Shown: positions 1 to 12,600 of the stretch, piece by piece
Position numbering within the stretch: position 1 is the stretch's first letter
Layout: every line of letters starts with the position of its first letter
Origin: Odontesthes bonariensis
Lineage: Eukaryota > Chordata > Actinopteri > Atheriniformes > Atherinopsidae
DNA length: 64,000 bases
Assembly: GCF_027942865.1 (NCBI RefSeq)
Contig: NC_134507.1
Span: 1,664,425-1,728,424, forward strand
Reading direction: 5' to 3'
Notes under the pieces: model-generated
What the model saw: only the letters and a program-made list of their open reading frames with translations
What the model was told of the DNA's origin: nothing
The model's database searches: none
Program-made: the position numbers and the translations under genes

Positions 1-123
1 AGACCAAAGTTACAGTCTCCCTGAATCCTGAATGTGGCCTCTCTTTTGCTCGTAATATTCACTCTTCTGTGAAGAATCTTTCATTTGAAAAAGTTTTTGG
101 TGTTCAGGTCCACTTTCTTCCAT

Positions 124-475
124 TTAAAGGGACAGTTCGCCTCTTTAAAGGGACAGTTCATCTCTTTAAAGGGACAGTTCGCCTCTTTAAAGGGACAGTT
201 CGCCTCTTCTGACATGAAGCTGTATAACATCCCATATCAGCAGCATCATTTCTGAACATCTTCTTACCCCCTGCTGCGTCCTGTGAGCAGAGTTCCAGCC
301 TCGTTTTGGTGTTGATGAAGGTAGTCCGGCTAGTTGGCTGGGGTTAAAAAGTAAAGCGTTTTGCTTCTCAGAACAATATGCGTTCAACAGAGTAATACAT
401 TTGCATCACAAAATGGTTCTCCAGGAAAAAGTCAGACCTCACAATCGCTTGGCCCTATTTTCTCTCCCTTCGTAT
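124..475 (+). mobile_element. TTAA-flanked MITE, left part (copy 1)
   Basis: The stretch starts at a TTAA (124-127) with four tandem copies of a 21-bp terminal block (TTTAAAGGGACAGTTC...). The body that follows is nearly identical to 48300-48600. The matching inverted right end, visible in the second copy at 48740-48781, is missing here, so this copy is truncated near 475. The TTAA border suggests a piggyBac-type non-autonomous element. The short ORFs inside are not convincing genes. Confidence 0.65.
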
Positions 476-1446
476 CAACTCGCCCAGTTAAATGGACCGG
501 TCCTGCTGGAACTGAGTATGGGGCATGTTGTCCCTGGTTCTGGTTCTGTTCAGGTTTTCTAAATCAGCCGGTGGGCTTTGTGTGTTTTTATGTGTTCTGT
601 TTGATTTATTGATGCAGGGTGGTGTATTATTAGGTTCTTATTCGGCTGATCAGTGCAGAACATTTTGCTCTTCATCTGTTTGTTCTGCGTGTTGAGAAAG
701 AAAAGCACTGAATCATTACTGTTTTAATGGATTATCATTTAGGAATAAGTGATTTGTTGTAATTAAATGTGTTTTTAATGGTTAGTTTGTCACATGATTA
801 GTGCGAGGACGATAAAGTGTTCAGATAATCAGAGACAGTTTTCTAGTTCAACTCAAATCTGCCACTTTTTGGTCCAAAACTCAGCAAATGTAGTTAAAAA
901 AGACAACAGAAATCATCACATTTTGGTGGCTGTGACGTGTTTATTTTCGCCACAAAGGAAATAAATTGATCATGATTGAAAGAAACCAACATTTTTCCTG
1001 TAAAATCAGCTGCTGATGAAACCACATGAAGGTTTGATCTGTGCTGAATGTTGATTAGAGGAGGAATAAACCACCTTTAACCACACAGCTCTGAGTCTTA
1101 GCTGCTCTTTGAGCTGCTCTTTGCTCTGCGTTGGGCAGATAAGCAACGCACAGACGTTCAAACGCCGCCTCTGTTATCAGCCTTTTGATTGGCTGATCCT
1201 GGCGTAACAAAAGACACAATCAGAGCTGTAAAGTAAGGAAAATGATTGAACATTTAAGCAATCTGAAAGTTGTGTGTTTACTCCACAAACAATGGCTCCG
1301 GTTCTCTTTTAGAAAGCTTTGAGTCTCGACCTGCTGACTTAGAGAAAGGTCGCCTTTCAGCTGACCAATCACTGACCTGCAAACAGCCAGAGAGCGGCGG
1401 ATAGGAGCTCAGATGGTCAACCGCTGTCAGTATTCTGCAGAGGAAA
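476..1446. other. Intergenic or far-upstream intronic DNA, no gene seen
   Basis: AT-rich unique-looking sequence with no exon, RNA gene or long ORF that I can support. It could belong to an upstream intron of bmpr1a, whose first exons were not located. Confidence 0.5.
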
Positions 1447-2350
1447 GGAACATTAGCCTCAGATAGAGTTTATCCACAGTCTGTAGCTAACTCTGCTGGA
1501 ACATTAGCCTCAGATAGAGTTTATCCACAGTCTTTAGCTAACTCTGCTGGAACATTAGCCTCAGATAGAGTTTATCCACAGTCTGTAGCTAACTCTGCTG
1601 GAACATTAGCCTCAGATAGAGTTCATCCACAGTCTGTAGCTAACTCGGCTGGAACATTAGCCTCAGATAGAGTTCATCCACAGTCTTTAGCTAACTCTGC
1701 TGGAACATTAGCCTCAGATAGAGTTCATTCACAGTCTTTAGCTAACTCTGCTGGAACATTAGCCTCAGATGGAGTTTATCCACAGTCTGTAGCTAAGTCT
1801 GCTGGAACATTAGCCTCAGATGGAGTTTATCCACAGTCTGTAGCTAACTCTGCTGGAACATTAGCCTCAGATAGAGTTCATCCACAGTCTGTAGCTAACT
1901 CTGCTGGAACATTAGCTTCAGATAGAGTTCATCCACAGTCTGTAGCTAACTCTGCTGGAACATTAGCTTCAGATAGGGTTTATCCACAGTCTGTAGCTAA
2001 CTCGGCTGGAACATTAGCCTCAGATAGAGTTCATCCACAGTCTTTAGCTAACTCTGCTGGAACATTAGCTTCAGATAGAGTTTATCCACAGTCTGTAGCT
2101 AACTCTGCTGGAACATTAGCCTCAGATAGAGTTTATCCACAGTCTTTAGCTAACTCTGCTGGAACATTAGCCTCAGATAGAGTTCATCCACAGTCTGTAG
2201 CTAACTCTGCTGGAACATTAGCCTCAGATAGAGTTCATTCACAGTCTTTAGCTAACTCTGCTGGAACATTAGCCTCAGATAGAGTTTATCCACAGTCTGT
2301 AGCTAACTCTGCTGGAACATTAGCCTCAGATAGAGTTCATCCAATGGGCT
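1447..2350. repeat. Minisatellite, 51-bp unit, ~17.7 copies
   Basis: The unit starts GGAACATTAGCCTCAGATAG and recurs every 51 bp (1447, 1498, and so on). Copies differ at few positions, such as TTTATCC versus TTCATCC and CTGTAG versus TTTAGC. The low divergence implies recent expansion or homogenisation. There is no coding potential. Confidence 0.97.
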
Positions 2351-2387
2351 CTGATATCCTTCATATCCATCTTTAGCTAACTGCAAT

Positions 2388-2632
2388 AGAGCTCAGGAAC
2401 TCTGCCGGCCTCCTGTGCACTGCTGTTTCTCTTCCCACATTTGTGTGACAGGGCCTGATGTAAGTGGAGGTTTTTCAGAGCTCAGAAACTCTGCTGGCCT
2501 GATGGCAGTGGAGGTTTTTCAGAGCTCAGGAACTCTGCTGGCCTGATGTAAGTGGAGGTTTTTCAGAGCTCAGAAACTCTCCCGGCCTGATGTAAGTGTA
2601 GGTTTTTCAGAGCTCAGGAACTCTCCTGTCCG
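2388..2632. repeat. Minisatellite, ~44-bp unit, about 5 degenerate copies
   Basis: Repeats of a block containing CCTGATGTAAGTGGAGG and TTTTTCAGAGCTCAG with a 44-bp period. The first copy is interrupted by about 60 bp of other sequence. It lies directly after the 51-bp array but is unrelated in sequence. Confidence 0.85.
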
Positions 2633-2639
2633 GCGCTGC

Positions 2640-3035
2640 TCCCTGCAGGAAGCTGTTGAGCTGATTGTTGCCGCTCTCACTTCCTCTCGGCACATTAACC
2701 GTTTCCTGTATGGCACAGTATGAGCTGTCGGCGGCGTTAAGCACTCCAAACAGCCATTGTTCTCCGGAAATATCCCTCGTTCCCTCCGGAGACATATTCG
2801 CCCTTTGAAGCTGGGTTGTTTCCCCCTATGGACTGTTGCTCTGCAGCCACCAGAAAACTTTAAAAAAGTTTAAAGCATCGCTGAAACGGCTTTAATCTGA
2901 TCGTTTTTCAGCAGCCAGGCTCATCATATTTCAGCTTGTTTGCTTTGAATCGTGTTGAGCGTTAATCCTGTGCCTTTTATTCTGCCTCCTCCTCGCGCAT
3001 TTGACTCACATACACATCCAAATTCAGATTTAAAT
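2640..3035. other. Non-coding, nothing recognised
   Basis: Unique-looking sequence. A 62-codon minus-strand ORF has no recognisable features. Confidence 0.4.
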
Positions 3036-3039
3036 TTAT

Positions 3040-3720
3040 ACAGGCGAGAGGCTCAGGAGTCATCGCATATAAATAAGATGAGCAAGCAAAATAAACCAAG
3101 TGTACACCCCCATGCATGATACATTCACATGATCAAAGGTACACAGAAACAAAAACAGACCAATTAAATGGTAGGGTGGCATTTACGAGGCAGAGCATTC
3201 TCAGCTATGATACAAGAATGGTAGAGATATTCAAACCAATATATCACAAAAAGGTTCCCCATGTTTTACAGAAAGCATCATCTTTGCACGTCAGATAGTC
3301 CAAAGCAACATATTCCAGTGTCACCCTGTGCCACTGAGCCTTAGATGGGGCTTTATCCATTATCCAGTTCAAAAGAATACACTTTCCAGCACAGAAAGCA
3401 AGTGTTTGGGGAAGTTTTCTCTTAAATTTGTCAGTAATGGACAAAGCAGCAGATATGAGGGGTCATTATTTCTATTAGTGGACAGAATCTTATTCATTTC
3501 TTGCTCAACGACAAACCAAAAACTGCTGCACTTTTCCACAGTGGCACAAACTGTAAGACTACCAGTTTCTGTTTTCCACTTGGGGCACAGTGGAGATGAG
3601 TTAGTGTTGGACTTATGAGGGAGATATGTGGGCCCTATGCAGGAGCTTTAGTTGCATACGCTCAACGTTTTGGCATCCTTCCACACATCGTTCCAGCCTT
3701 CGTCTGTTATCTTATACATT
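3040..3720 (-). pseudogene. L1/Tx1-like LINE ORF2 C-terminal remnant
   Basis: On the minus strand, broken reading frames give the C-terminal end of an L1-type ORF2. In order they read WNDVWKDAKTLSVCN, then LLHRAHISPS, then a SPLCPKWK segment, then FCAGKCILLNWIMDKAPS. These resemble the region after the reverse transcriptase in L1-like elements. Stops and frame changes separate the pieces, so it is dead. The assignment rests on motif resemblance only. Confidence 0.6.
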
Positions 3721-4160
3721 GAGTTCTTTTTCCCATGAGCTTTTCAGGAAATAAGTGTTGATGGTATACCCCTTAAGGATATTATAGAATAGCAGCGTCT
3801 TCCTTTGATTTGAAACTACAGGCAGCCTTTTCAGCCCTTGATTGACAGCTCTCTGAGCCAATAGGAGCTTCGCTTCGTGTCCACCTGCCGCATTAACCAC
3901 CCATACAAATAGTTGATGAAAATCAGAAAAGTAGGAGAGTTTTTTTTTGTTTTCTGAGGTCAAAAAAGTAGATCTGACTTCATTTGGTGGTGGAAACGTG
4001 GAGCCATGGTGACGGTGATGAGTCTGAGGAGGAAATATCAGACAAAGGGACACTTTTCTGTCCATTTAAAAACTGAACCAGCTGAGACATCAGGCTGTGG
4101 TGTCTGCAGGCATCGTTTTACAGGAAACCAAACTCAGGTGGACTCATCTGGTGACGCTTT
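3721..4160. other. Non-coding, nothing recognised
   Basis: No exon or element termini that I can support. Short ORFs on both strands overlap and look random. Confidence 0.4.
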
Positions 4161-4763
4161 GATGGTTACCGATGGTTACCGATGGTTAATGATGGTTACC
4201 GATGGTTACAGATGGTTAATGATGGTTACGATGATTAATGATGGTTAACCGATGATTACCGGTGGTTAATGATAGTTACTGGTCGTTAATGATGGTTACC
4301 GATGGTTAATGATGGTTACAGATGGTTAATGATGGTTACCGATGGTTAATAATGGTTAACCGATGATTACCGGTGGTTAATGATAGTTACTGGTCGTTAA
4401 TGATGGTTACAGATGGTTAATGATGGTTAATGATGGTTAACCGATGATTACCGGTGGTTAATGATGGTTACCGGTGGTTACCGATGGTTAATGATGGTTA
4501 ACCGATGGTTACCGGTTGTCACTGATGGTTAACCGATGGTTACCGGTCGTTAATGATGGTTACCGGTCGTTAATGATGGTTACCGATGGTTACCGATGGT
4601 TAATGATGGTTACCGATGGTTACAGATGGTTAATGATGGTTACAGGTGGTTACAGATGGTTACCAATGGTTAACGATTGTTACCGAAGTTTAATGATGGT
4701 TACCGATGGTTACTGATGGTTACCGATGGTTAATGATGGTTACCGATGGTTACCGATGGTTAA
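4161..4763. repeat. Minisatellite of ~10-bp GATGGTTA(C/A)(C/T) units
   Basis: About 60 units based on GATGGTTACC, GATGGTTAAT and GATGGTTAAC, with interspersed variants. Higher-order blocks of several units recur, for example around 4225-4270 and 4345-4390. Short plus-strand ORFs across it are repeat artefacts. Confidence 0.95.
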
Positions 4764-5525
4764 ATATTGGTTTGTGTGTTTGCTCAGATTTGTTTGTCTT
4801 TTTGTCTCTTTTTAAGGAAGCTGCACAGTTTTAATGTGGGTAAAATAGTTATAAAATAGTCTTTTATTCCTTCTGCTGTTGCCTTTTCAAAGGATTTCTG
4901 TGTTCGCTAAAGCGCCCCGAGGGGCCAGAACTGGGCCTGGACTCCATATTGTTCTGAAGGGCTCTGGGGTTATTTTGGGAATGTGGAGACGGGAGTTTCA
5001 GGAATGTTTTGGTGAGCAGCGACGGACAGGTGACGCTCTGCCGGCAGGCTTAGGGACGGATCTGATAACAGGCCACTCAGATGGCGCTGCGGATGCATCG
5101 ACCTGCAGAAGTGATGACGGCCGGTAACGAGAGAGCAGCTGCTTCCCGTGTGGACAGACACCAGCGGGACGCCTGGGAGGTCACAGCTGTCACGCGTTTA
5201 CACCGAATTCATGATTAAACACAGCTGTGGCACGTGTCAGATACCTAAATCACATCCCAAAATGTCTGTTGTTCCACCTAATGTCCATATAAATGGTGAT
5301 GTAACTTTTAAAGGCTAAAACCCTCCAGCTCTGCATGCAGATATAGATAGTTCCTCTGTTGATCCCAGAGGGAGACAGGTTAGCATGTAGCTGTAAGCTA
5401 GCAGTAGATGCTAGCTAACAATGCTTTCTCATCACCAGTGATGGACCGAGCCGGAGATGTTCAGTCCAGTCTGCAAACACAGAAACTATAAAGTATGGGG
5501 CAACTAGAGACGTTAACGGGCTTAA
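4764..5525. other. Non-coding, nothing recognised
   Basis: No supported gene. The ORF from 4879 has no family resemblance. Confidence 0.4.
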
Positions 5526-5526
5526 T

Positions 5527-5666
5527 GCCCCTGCTGTGGGCACGTTAGCATGTAGCTGTTAGCATGAAGCTGTTAGCCTGGGTCAGAGGATCCACTGCCC
5601 CTGCTGTGGGCACGTTAGCATGTAGCTGTTAGCATGAAGCTGTTAGCCTGGGTCAGAGGATCCACA
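5527..5666. repeat. Tandem duplication of a 70-bp block
   Basis: The block beginning GCCCCTGCTGTGGGCACG at 5527 is repeated at 5597 with no visible change. It contains an internal imperfect repeat (GTTAGCATG-TAGCT and GTTAGCATGAAGCT). Confidence 0.9.
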
Positions 5667-5670
5667 CATT

Positions 5671-5810
5671 GGCTGTGTTCCAAACCGCATACTTCTCCTA
5701 CTACTCATACTAACTTTTTGAGTTAGTAAGCGAGAAGTTGGGCATGCATCATGAGGTTACTACTCAAATACTCAAACTACCCAAGATGCAACGTAACGGG
5801 ACGTCGCCGA
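5671..5810 (+). mobile_element. GGCTGTGTTC MITE fragment (copy B)
   Basis: Starts GGCTGTGTTCCAAACCGC and matches the left ~140 bp of the complete copies at 7055-7677 and 43507-45640, then diverges near 5810. This is a truncated copy of the family. Confidence 0.75.
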
Positions 5811-7054
5811 TCGAAACAAAAAGCAAGGTGATTCCCAAAGAGCTGTTAGCTGAAAACTTGGCATATCTCAGCATGGTGTGCAGTGTGTCCTTAAAACATT
5901 TGAGGAAACTGGACAAAATAAATGGACCTAAGCATGAGTAATAAAACTTCTTTTTGCAGAAAAGTTCCAGATTAAAACACTGATGTTCAGTTAGTTAAGA
6001 TTCAAATAATCCCACAGGACAAAAGTGAGGAAAGTTAATGCTTTCATACGGAAAAAAAAGGGTAAATTATGACTAAAAGTTGTTGTTTTGCAACAAAATG
6101 AAGGACGTGAGTCAAATCTATTAGATGGAACAGATAAAGTAAATAAATTTAAAGTCATGGAACAAAAGATGGAGCAGAAGTCCTGATCCAGATCTCATTT
6201 CTTTACATTTTCCTTCCAAGCAGCCAGACTTTCCTGTAATATTTTACAGCGGTCTCGATCCATGGCTTTTATTTGGACATTTTCTGCCTTTTTCATCCAT
6301 TTTCAGTTCAGATTAATGTGTTTTTTCTCTGTTAAGCCACTTAACTCTGAGCTGTGAAGCATTCAGGCAGGAAAAAGGCTCCTAACTCGAGGGATGAAGC
6401 AGAGTTGTGTCCACACAGAACAGACTCTTCTTCATCAGTGGGTTAAAGATGGAGCGTCTCTGAAGCTGCGCTGCGCCTTTAAGAGTCTGATTACCCAGCA
6501 TCCTCTGCCAGACCTCAGTCTCCACTCTGACTGCTGCTGCAATCAAGCACACATGTGGATGGAGACGCAGCCATTTCCAGCCTCAGCGCTCCGTCCCCGC
6601 CGCCTTCCCTCGCAGGCTGTGAGCCAATCAGAGGCTGAGAGGCTCCCGGAGCCGCCAAACACCTGATTAGAGACATAAAATGTTGGTTAGGGGGCCCCAA
6701 GTCCTCCAGTGACTGGGATCTGATGTCTGTGTGTGATTAAAGATGCGTCTCACACACTGAGCTGAGCCTGATCAGCTGTTGGAGTTCATTTAATGGGACT
6801 CCTGAAGCTGGTCGTAGACTACGCGGCTGTTCAGGGGGTCTCACTTTTCCAGGGTCGCCACGCTGCTGTGATGTCATCGTTTGGTTTAAGGTCGTCATAA
6901 AACTCAGTCCAGGCTGTTTTAAGGCGGTTTATTTGTCTCCGTGTTTCATCTGCGGCTTTAATCTGCTTATATGCCGACTGACACCAGGTGCATGATGGGA
7001 AATCCATTGTGGAGTTTGTGGAATCTGTAGTTTGAGAGTTAAAACTCAGTCTTT
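5811..7054. other. Non-coding, nothing recognised
   Basis: No supported exon. The 90-codon ORF from 6394 has no recognisable domain and no splice context. Confidence 0.4.
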
Positions 7055-7677
7055 GGCTGTTAGAAACCGCTTACTGCATACTTCTCCTACTACTCCTACT
7101 AACTTTCTGAGTTAGTATGCCAGTTTGAGTAAGCGAGAAGTTCCCGGATGCATACTAGATTCTCCTAAATGTTGGGTATGCATCATGAGGTTACTACTCA
7201 TACTCAAACTACCCAAGATGCAACGTAACGTGACGTCGCCGATCGTCATTTCCTGTCAAAACGGCAGCTTCAAGCTAGCTACAACGAGGGTAGGTTCACT
7301 TCCTGTTTTCAAAACAAAAGCACCAATTGTATGGTAATGGCTTTCCCTATGATAAAAGGCAACGGGTATTTTATTTTGTGAAAATAACAGGAAGTGCGTT
7401 AGCTCACTGCGGCTAGCTTTAGTAGCGCCGAATTCGTGGGAACAAAAGGTAAACAGCCGGTATTTTGTCAGGTTTTCAACACGTTGCGCATCTAAATGAC
7501 TACTTTCTCACCTGAAAATTTTTCAAATGTTGCTAAAGTTTACAGAGTTTAGAGCTTAAGAGAAATCAGCTTCAGGCCGGCTGATTTCGGCTCGGGCAGG
7601 AGCGCAATGCATTGTGGGTAAACGCTCTGCATACCGTCTGATCGATGAGTATGCAGTAGGCGGTTTGGAACACAGCC
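7055..7677. mobile_element. GGCTGTGTTC MITE, complete copy (copy A)
   Basis: Ends form an inverted repeat: GGCTGTTAGAAACCGC on the left and GCGGTTTGGAACACAGCC on the right. The interior is shared with the copy at 43507-45640. No transposase is encoded. The superfamily is not settled because I cannot fix the target duplication. A single AGTATGCAGTA near the right end is the motif that became a huge array in the third copy. Confidence 0.8.
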
Positions 7678-8846
7678 TTGTCTTCAGATGTGTGTGAGTC
7701 TGTGTTCATAAAGGTGTGTGATCAGCTGATGAAGTTTACTTCCTCCCGTGTCTGACGGCGTGCTCCTCTGAGGGAAACTCCTACAATAGGAGCTGATTAA
7801 CTGGCGTGAGCTCAAAGAGTCGGCGTGCAGGTGGTTCATGTCGGGGCTTGAAGAGGTGCCACACACCTGGTGTTTTTAACCCCGAGCAGGGAGAGGAAGG
7901 CGGGCGTGTTCCAAAGGAAAGCCTCAAAATGGCCGAAAAGAAACTGAGCGGCAGACGGGACAAACGAGGTCTGAAAGAAGGATTCCCGTCGGAATGTTCC
8001 TTCAACAAAAAGGAGCTTTAAACTGAGTTTATTCTGAAGGATTCATAGTTTTAATCCCCATAAAGTGAATATTCATCATCAGAGCCGGCCAGCGTGGATA
8101 AATATTAACAGAATCAGTGTTCAGTTCTATAAATACAGCATTTAGTATCTTCCTGAAGCGCGTTTAATTCGTCTTTATGAACGGAAACCTCAGAATTTAA
8201 AGGTTTTGGGAGGTATAAGACGGGCATTGCTTGGTTTAAGCTCAGTGGCTCCGCCCTGTTTTAGCCCCACCCTCTCTGTGAGGTCAGCAGCTGCTGCCCC
8301 CCCCCATCCTCATCATTTAGACTTACTGTATTGATCTGGCTGCAGAGGAGTAAAGATAAAGGCTCCCAGGAACAGAAAGAAGGGATTTATGCTCAATATG
8401 TCGCCTTTAAAGCTAAGTTCTCTTTTAAAAAGTCACAGAAACATGAAAATGAGTGTTGAGACTGCGTCATTAATTACTGTAAAGAGAAAGTAAAACTGTT
8501 TACAAAGCAGGGAGCAGAATGAGGGTCCTGTGTATCTGCCTGCCGTGACCTCTGACCCCTCACGCTGCTCCTGCTGCTCCTTATAAGGAGCTCCGTCGCC
8601 CTCCTCCACCTCAGCAGTCAGCTGATGGAGGAGGAATGTTTCACCTCTGATAAATCTGACCTGGAGTCTGTCCTCACGGCGTCTGCACAGCATCAACATG
8701 ACAGCAGCATGAAAAACTTTCTGCTCAGAGGCGGCCTGAGAATCTGCCCCCTTTAAGCTTCTTTCTGCCTCACTGTGGCGCAGAGGCAGATGTTAAAACA
8801 TCTGCTTTTACGGGACAAACGGAGGCCGCAGACGCACAGTTTGGCT
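7678..8846. other. Non-coding, nothing recognised
   Basis: Mixed unique-looking sequence with several short ORFs on both strands and no splice-supported exon. Confidence 0.4.
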
Positions 8847-9405
8847 TCTTAACCCTGATCCCTGATAGGGGACATTTCTGTCCACTTGGGGTGAACTTTC
8901 TCCTCTAATTTCACTCTGTAGATAGTGATACTCATCATATTTGGTCCAGTTGGGCATTTTTGACAAACACACATCATACACAATGCAATTTTTCATTGTG
9001 TAGAAAAAAAACTCCTTAATTTCTTAAAAGGGACATTTTTGTCCCCTTTTAAAACGACCTAAAAACATCCCGTTGCAGAAAAACTAAAAAGCTGATAAAA
9101 CTGATGTTGTAGCTCATCAATGACATATCCCAGACCTAATAATCCCCCATAGAATATTTCACTTTGCACTGCATATATTGACAAAAAACAGCAGTTTTTG
9201 TGTGTTTTTTAACAGAAATTGGTGTTTACCTCATATAAACCAGTATTTAAAGGGTTACATTTTTTTAAATAATTGAAAACTTGGTGGTTATGATCAGAAC
9301 TGAAGTGTAAGAAAAGATTTATGAAAAAAAAAGTGGAAAAAAATATTAACATATGATGTTTTTAGGTTGTTTAAAAGGGGACAAAAATGTCCCTTTTCAG
9401 AAATT
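8847..9405. mobile_element. GGGGACATTT MITE-like element (copy 1)
   Basis: The left end has GGGGACATTTCTGTCC and the right end GGGGACAAAAATGTCCC. The interior matches the reverse complement of 17509-17966, including GAAAACTTGGTGGTTATGATC and GTGTAGAAAAAAA. It is a non-autonomous element of unknown superfamily, lying just upstream of the first bmpr1a exon seen. Its right end, AAAAGGGGAC preceded by GATGTTTTTAGG, is the sequence found inside the 56-bp array unit. Confidence 0.75.
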
Positions 9406-9480
9406 AAGTTAATGTTAAGTTAAATGTTGGAAATGAGCTGAAAACGGACCCGGTCCTGATTCTGAGTTTTCTCCCTGCAG

Positions 9481-9643
9481 CCGCGGGTCAGAACCCGGAC
9501 CACGTCCTGCAGGGGACGGGGGTGAAAGCCGAGGCCCGGCGCCCCGGCGAGGACTCCACCATCGCACCCGAGGACCTGCCCCGGTTCCTCAGCTGCTACT
9601 GCTCCGGACACTGTCCCGACGACGCCACCAACAACACCTGCCA
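9481..9643 (+). CDS. bmpr1a: bmpr1a exon: N-terminal ectodomain
   Basis: Acceptor CTCCCTGCAG precedes it and donor GTGAGT follows. It encodes [12 protein letters not shown] near the mature N-terminus, then [20 protein letters not shown]. It starts two bases into a codon, so a coding exon ending after one base of a codon must lie upstream. Confidence 0.92.
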
Positions 9644-12600
9644 GTGAGTCCGCTTCTTCATCAGGAGTCCAAGCCACGCCGTGGTTCAGAGCCCACGGGC
9701 GCCGCCACGCCGTGGTTCAGAGCCCACGGGCGCCGGCACGCCGTGTTTCAGGAGCCCACGGGCTCCGGCACGCCGTGTTTCAGAGCCCACGGGCTCCGGC
9801 ACGCCGTGTTTCAGAGCCCACGGGAGCCGGCACGCCGTGTTTCAGAGCCCACGGGCGCCGGCACGCCGTGTTTCAGAGCCCACGGGCTCCGGCACGCCGT
9901 GTTTCAGAGCCCACGGGCGCCGGCACGCCGTGTTTCAGGAGCCCACGGGCGCCGGCACGCCGTGTTTCAGGAGCCCACGGGCGCCGGCACGCCGTGTTTC
10001 AGAGCCCACGGGCGTCAGCACGCCGTGTTTCAGTGCCCACGGGCGCCGGCACGCCGTGTTTCAGAGCCCACGGGCGCCGGCACGCCGTGTTTCAGAGCCC
10101 ACGGGCGCCGGCACGCCGTGTTTCAGGAGCCCACGGGCGCCGGCACGCCGTGTTTCAGGAGCCCACGGGCTCCGGCACGCCGTGTTTCAGAGCCCACGGG
10201 CGTCAGCACGCCGTGTTTCAGGAGCCCACGGGCTCCAGCACGCCGTATTTCAGAGCCCACGGGCGCCAGCACGCCGTGTTTCAGAGCCCACGGGCGCCGG
10301 CACGCCGTGTTTCAGAGCCCACGGGCGCCAGCACGCCGTGTTTCAGGAGCCCACGGGCGCCGGCACGCCGTGTTTCAGAGCCCACGGGCGCCGGCACGCC
10401 GTGTTTCAGGAGCCCACGGGCTCCGGCACGCCGTGTTTCAGAGCCCACGGGCGCCAGCACGCCGTGTTTCAGGAGCCCACGGGCGCCGGCACGCCGTGTT
10501 TCAGGAGCCCACGGGCTCCGGCACGCCGTGTTTCAGAGCCCACGGGCGTCAGCACGCCGTGTTTCAGGAGCCCACGGGCTCCAGCACGCCGTGTTTCAGG
10601 AGCCCACGGGCGCCGGCACGCCGTGTTTCAGAGCCCACGGGCGCCGGCACGCCGTGTTTCAGAGCCCACGGGCGCCGGCACGCCGTGTTTCAGGAGCCCA
10701 CGGGCGCCGGCACGCCGTGTTTCAGAGCCCACGGGCTCCGGCACGCCGTGTTTCAGAGCCCACGGGCTCCGGCACGCCGTGTTTCAGAGCCCACGGGCGC
10801 CGGCACGCCGTGTTTCAGAGCCCACGGGCGCCGGCACGCCGTGTTTCAGAGCCCACGGGCGCCGGCACGCCGTGTTTCAGGAGCCCACGGGCGCCGGCAC
10901 GCCGTGTTTCAGAGCCCACGGGCGCCGGCACGCCGTGTTTCAGAGCCCACGGGCGCCGGCACGCCGTGTTTCAGAGCCCACGGGCTCCGGCACGCCGTGT
11001 TTCAGAGCCCACGGGCTCCGGCACGCCGTGTTTCAGAGCCCACGGGCGCCGGCACGCCGTGTTTCAGAGCCCACGGGCGCCGGCACGCCGTGTTTCAGAG
11101 CCCACGGGCGCCGGCACGCCGTGTTTCAGAGCCCACGGGCGCCGGCACGCCGTGTTTCAGGAGCCCACGGGCTCCGGCACGCCGTGTTTCAGAGCCCACG
11201 GGCGCCAGCACGCCGTGTTTCAGGAGCCCACGGGCGTCAGCACGCCGTGTTTCAGGAGCCCACGGGCGCCAGCACGCCGTGTTTCAGAGCCCACGGGCGC
11301 CAGCACGCCGTGTTTCAGAGCCCACGGGCGCCAGCACGCCGTATTTCAGAGCCCACGGGCGCCTGCACGCCGTGTTTCAGAGCCCACGGGCGCCAGCACG
11401 CCGTATTTCAGAGCCCACGGGCGCCTGCACGCCGTGTTTCAGGAGCCCACGGGCTCCAGCACGCCGTGTTTCAGAGCCCACGGGCGCCAGCACGCCGTGT
11501 TTCAGAGCCCACGGGCGCCAGCACGCCGTGTTTCAGGAGCCCACGGGCGCCAGCACGCCGTATTTCAGAGCCCACGGGCGCCAGCACGCCGTGTTTCAGA
11601 GCCCACGGGCGCCAGCACGCCGTGTTTCAGTTTGCTAACCCTCATTTCTTGATGTAAATGAACAGTAAAGAGGGGAAAGGGTCACATGTCTCTGAATGAT
11701 GGTTTAAAGTCGGTTTGGGTGATTTGTGTCGCCAGGACCAACGGTCAGTGCTTCGCCATCATCGAGCAGGACGAGTTCGGAGAGATCCACCTGACCTCCG
11801 GCTGCATGAAGTACGAAGGCTCACACTTCCAGTGCAAGGTAGGACCCCCCCCCCCCCTCATGGCTCGCCTCCAGCCTCAGATATAAACAGTTCTTCCACA
11901 TCACCTGGTCTTTAGGATTGATTTAGTTTAGATTTTTCTTCTTAAAGATGAGTTTCCCTGCTGGGTTTCTGTTTGGGTGCATGTCAACTTTCCTAAAACT
12001 CGACCTCAAAGGTGTCTCCTTCCATCTGAGCGCCGGCTCGGAACCCGGAGATACCAGAGGAGAGAGGAGCGGGTTCCAAGGTTGGGAACGTTGTTGTTTT
12101 TGGTGTAAAAGTAAAACCAAATGTGTAAATCTGTGGCCCGTCCCTCCTTTCAGACACTGGGTGAACTGTCCCCGGGGTGTTTCTCACCTGTTCGCTACAT
12201 TTAAACACCATATTTAGGTCAAAGTCAAATTTATTTATAGGACATTTCATGTCCAAACAATTCAAAGTGCTTCACATAAAATAAAAGCATTGCAGCAGGG
12301 AGTGGAAGAAGCATTAAAATACATAAAAGGATATAAAGAGAAACAAATCAACTTTAAAAACCAGCAACAGTCCAGATAAGTTCACAGATATCGTGCAGAT
12401 TTCATGCATAGACACATGAGAACAGAAATGTCTTTAACCTGGATTTAAAAATGTCTCCATTTGGTGAAAGTTTAATCTCCACTGGCAGTTTGTTCCACTT
12501 GTTTGCAGCATAACAGCTAAATGCTGCTTCTCCATGTTTAGTCTGGACTCTGGACTGGACCAGCTGACCTGAGTCCTTGGATCTCAGAGCTCTGCTGGCT

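Noticed and set aside
8433-8699. Possible bmpr1a signal-peptide exon in the upstream region
   Set aside because: No plus-strand ORF upstream of 9481 combines an ATG, a hydrophobic leader and a donor leaving one base of a codon. The start exon is probably outside the window.
9644-11657. Three overlapping ORFs of 646-664 codons on the plus strand
   Set aside because: They are the 31-bp minisatellite read in each frame. The region is an intron between two well-supported bmpr1a exons.
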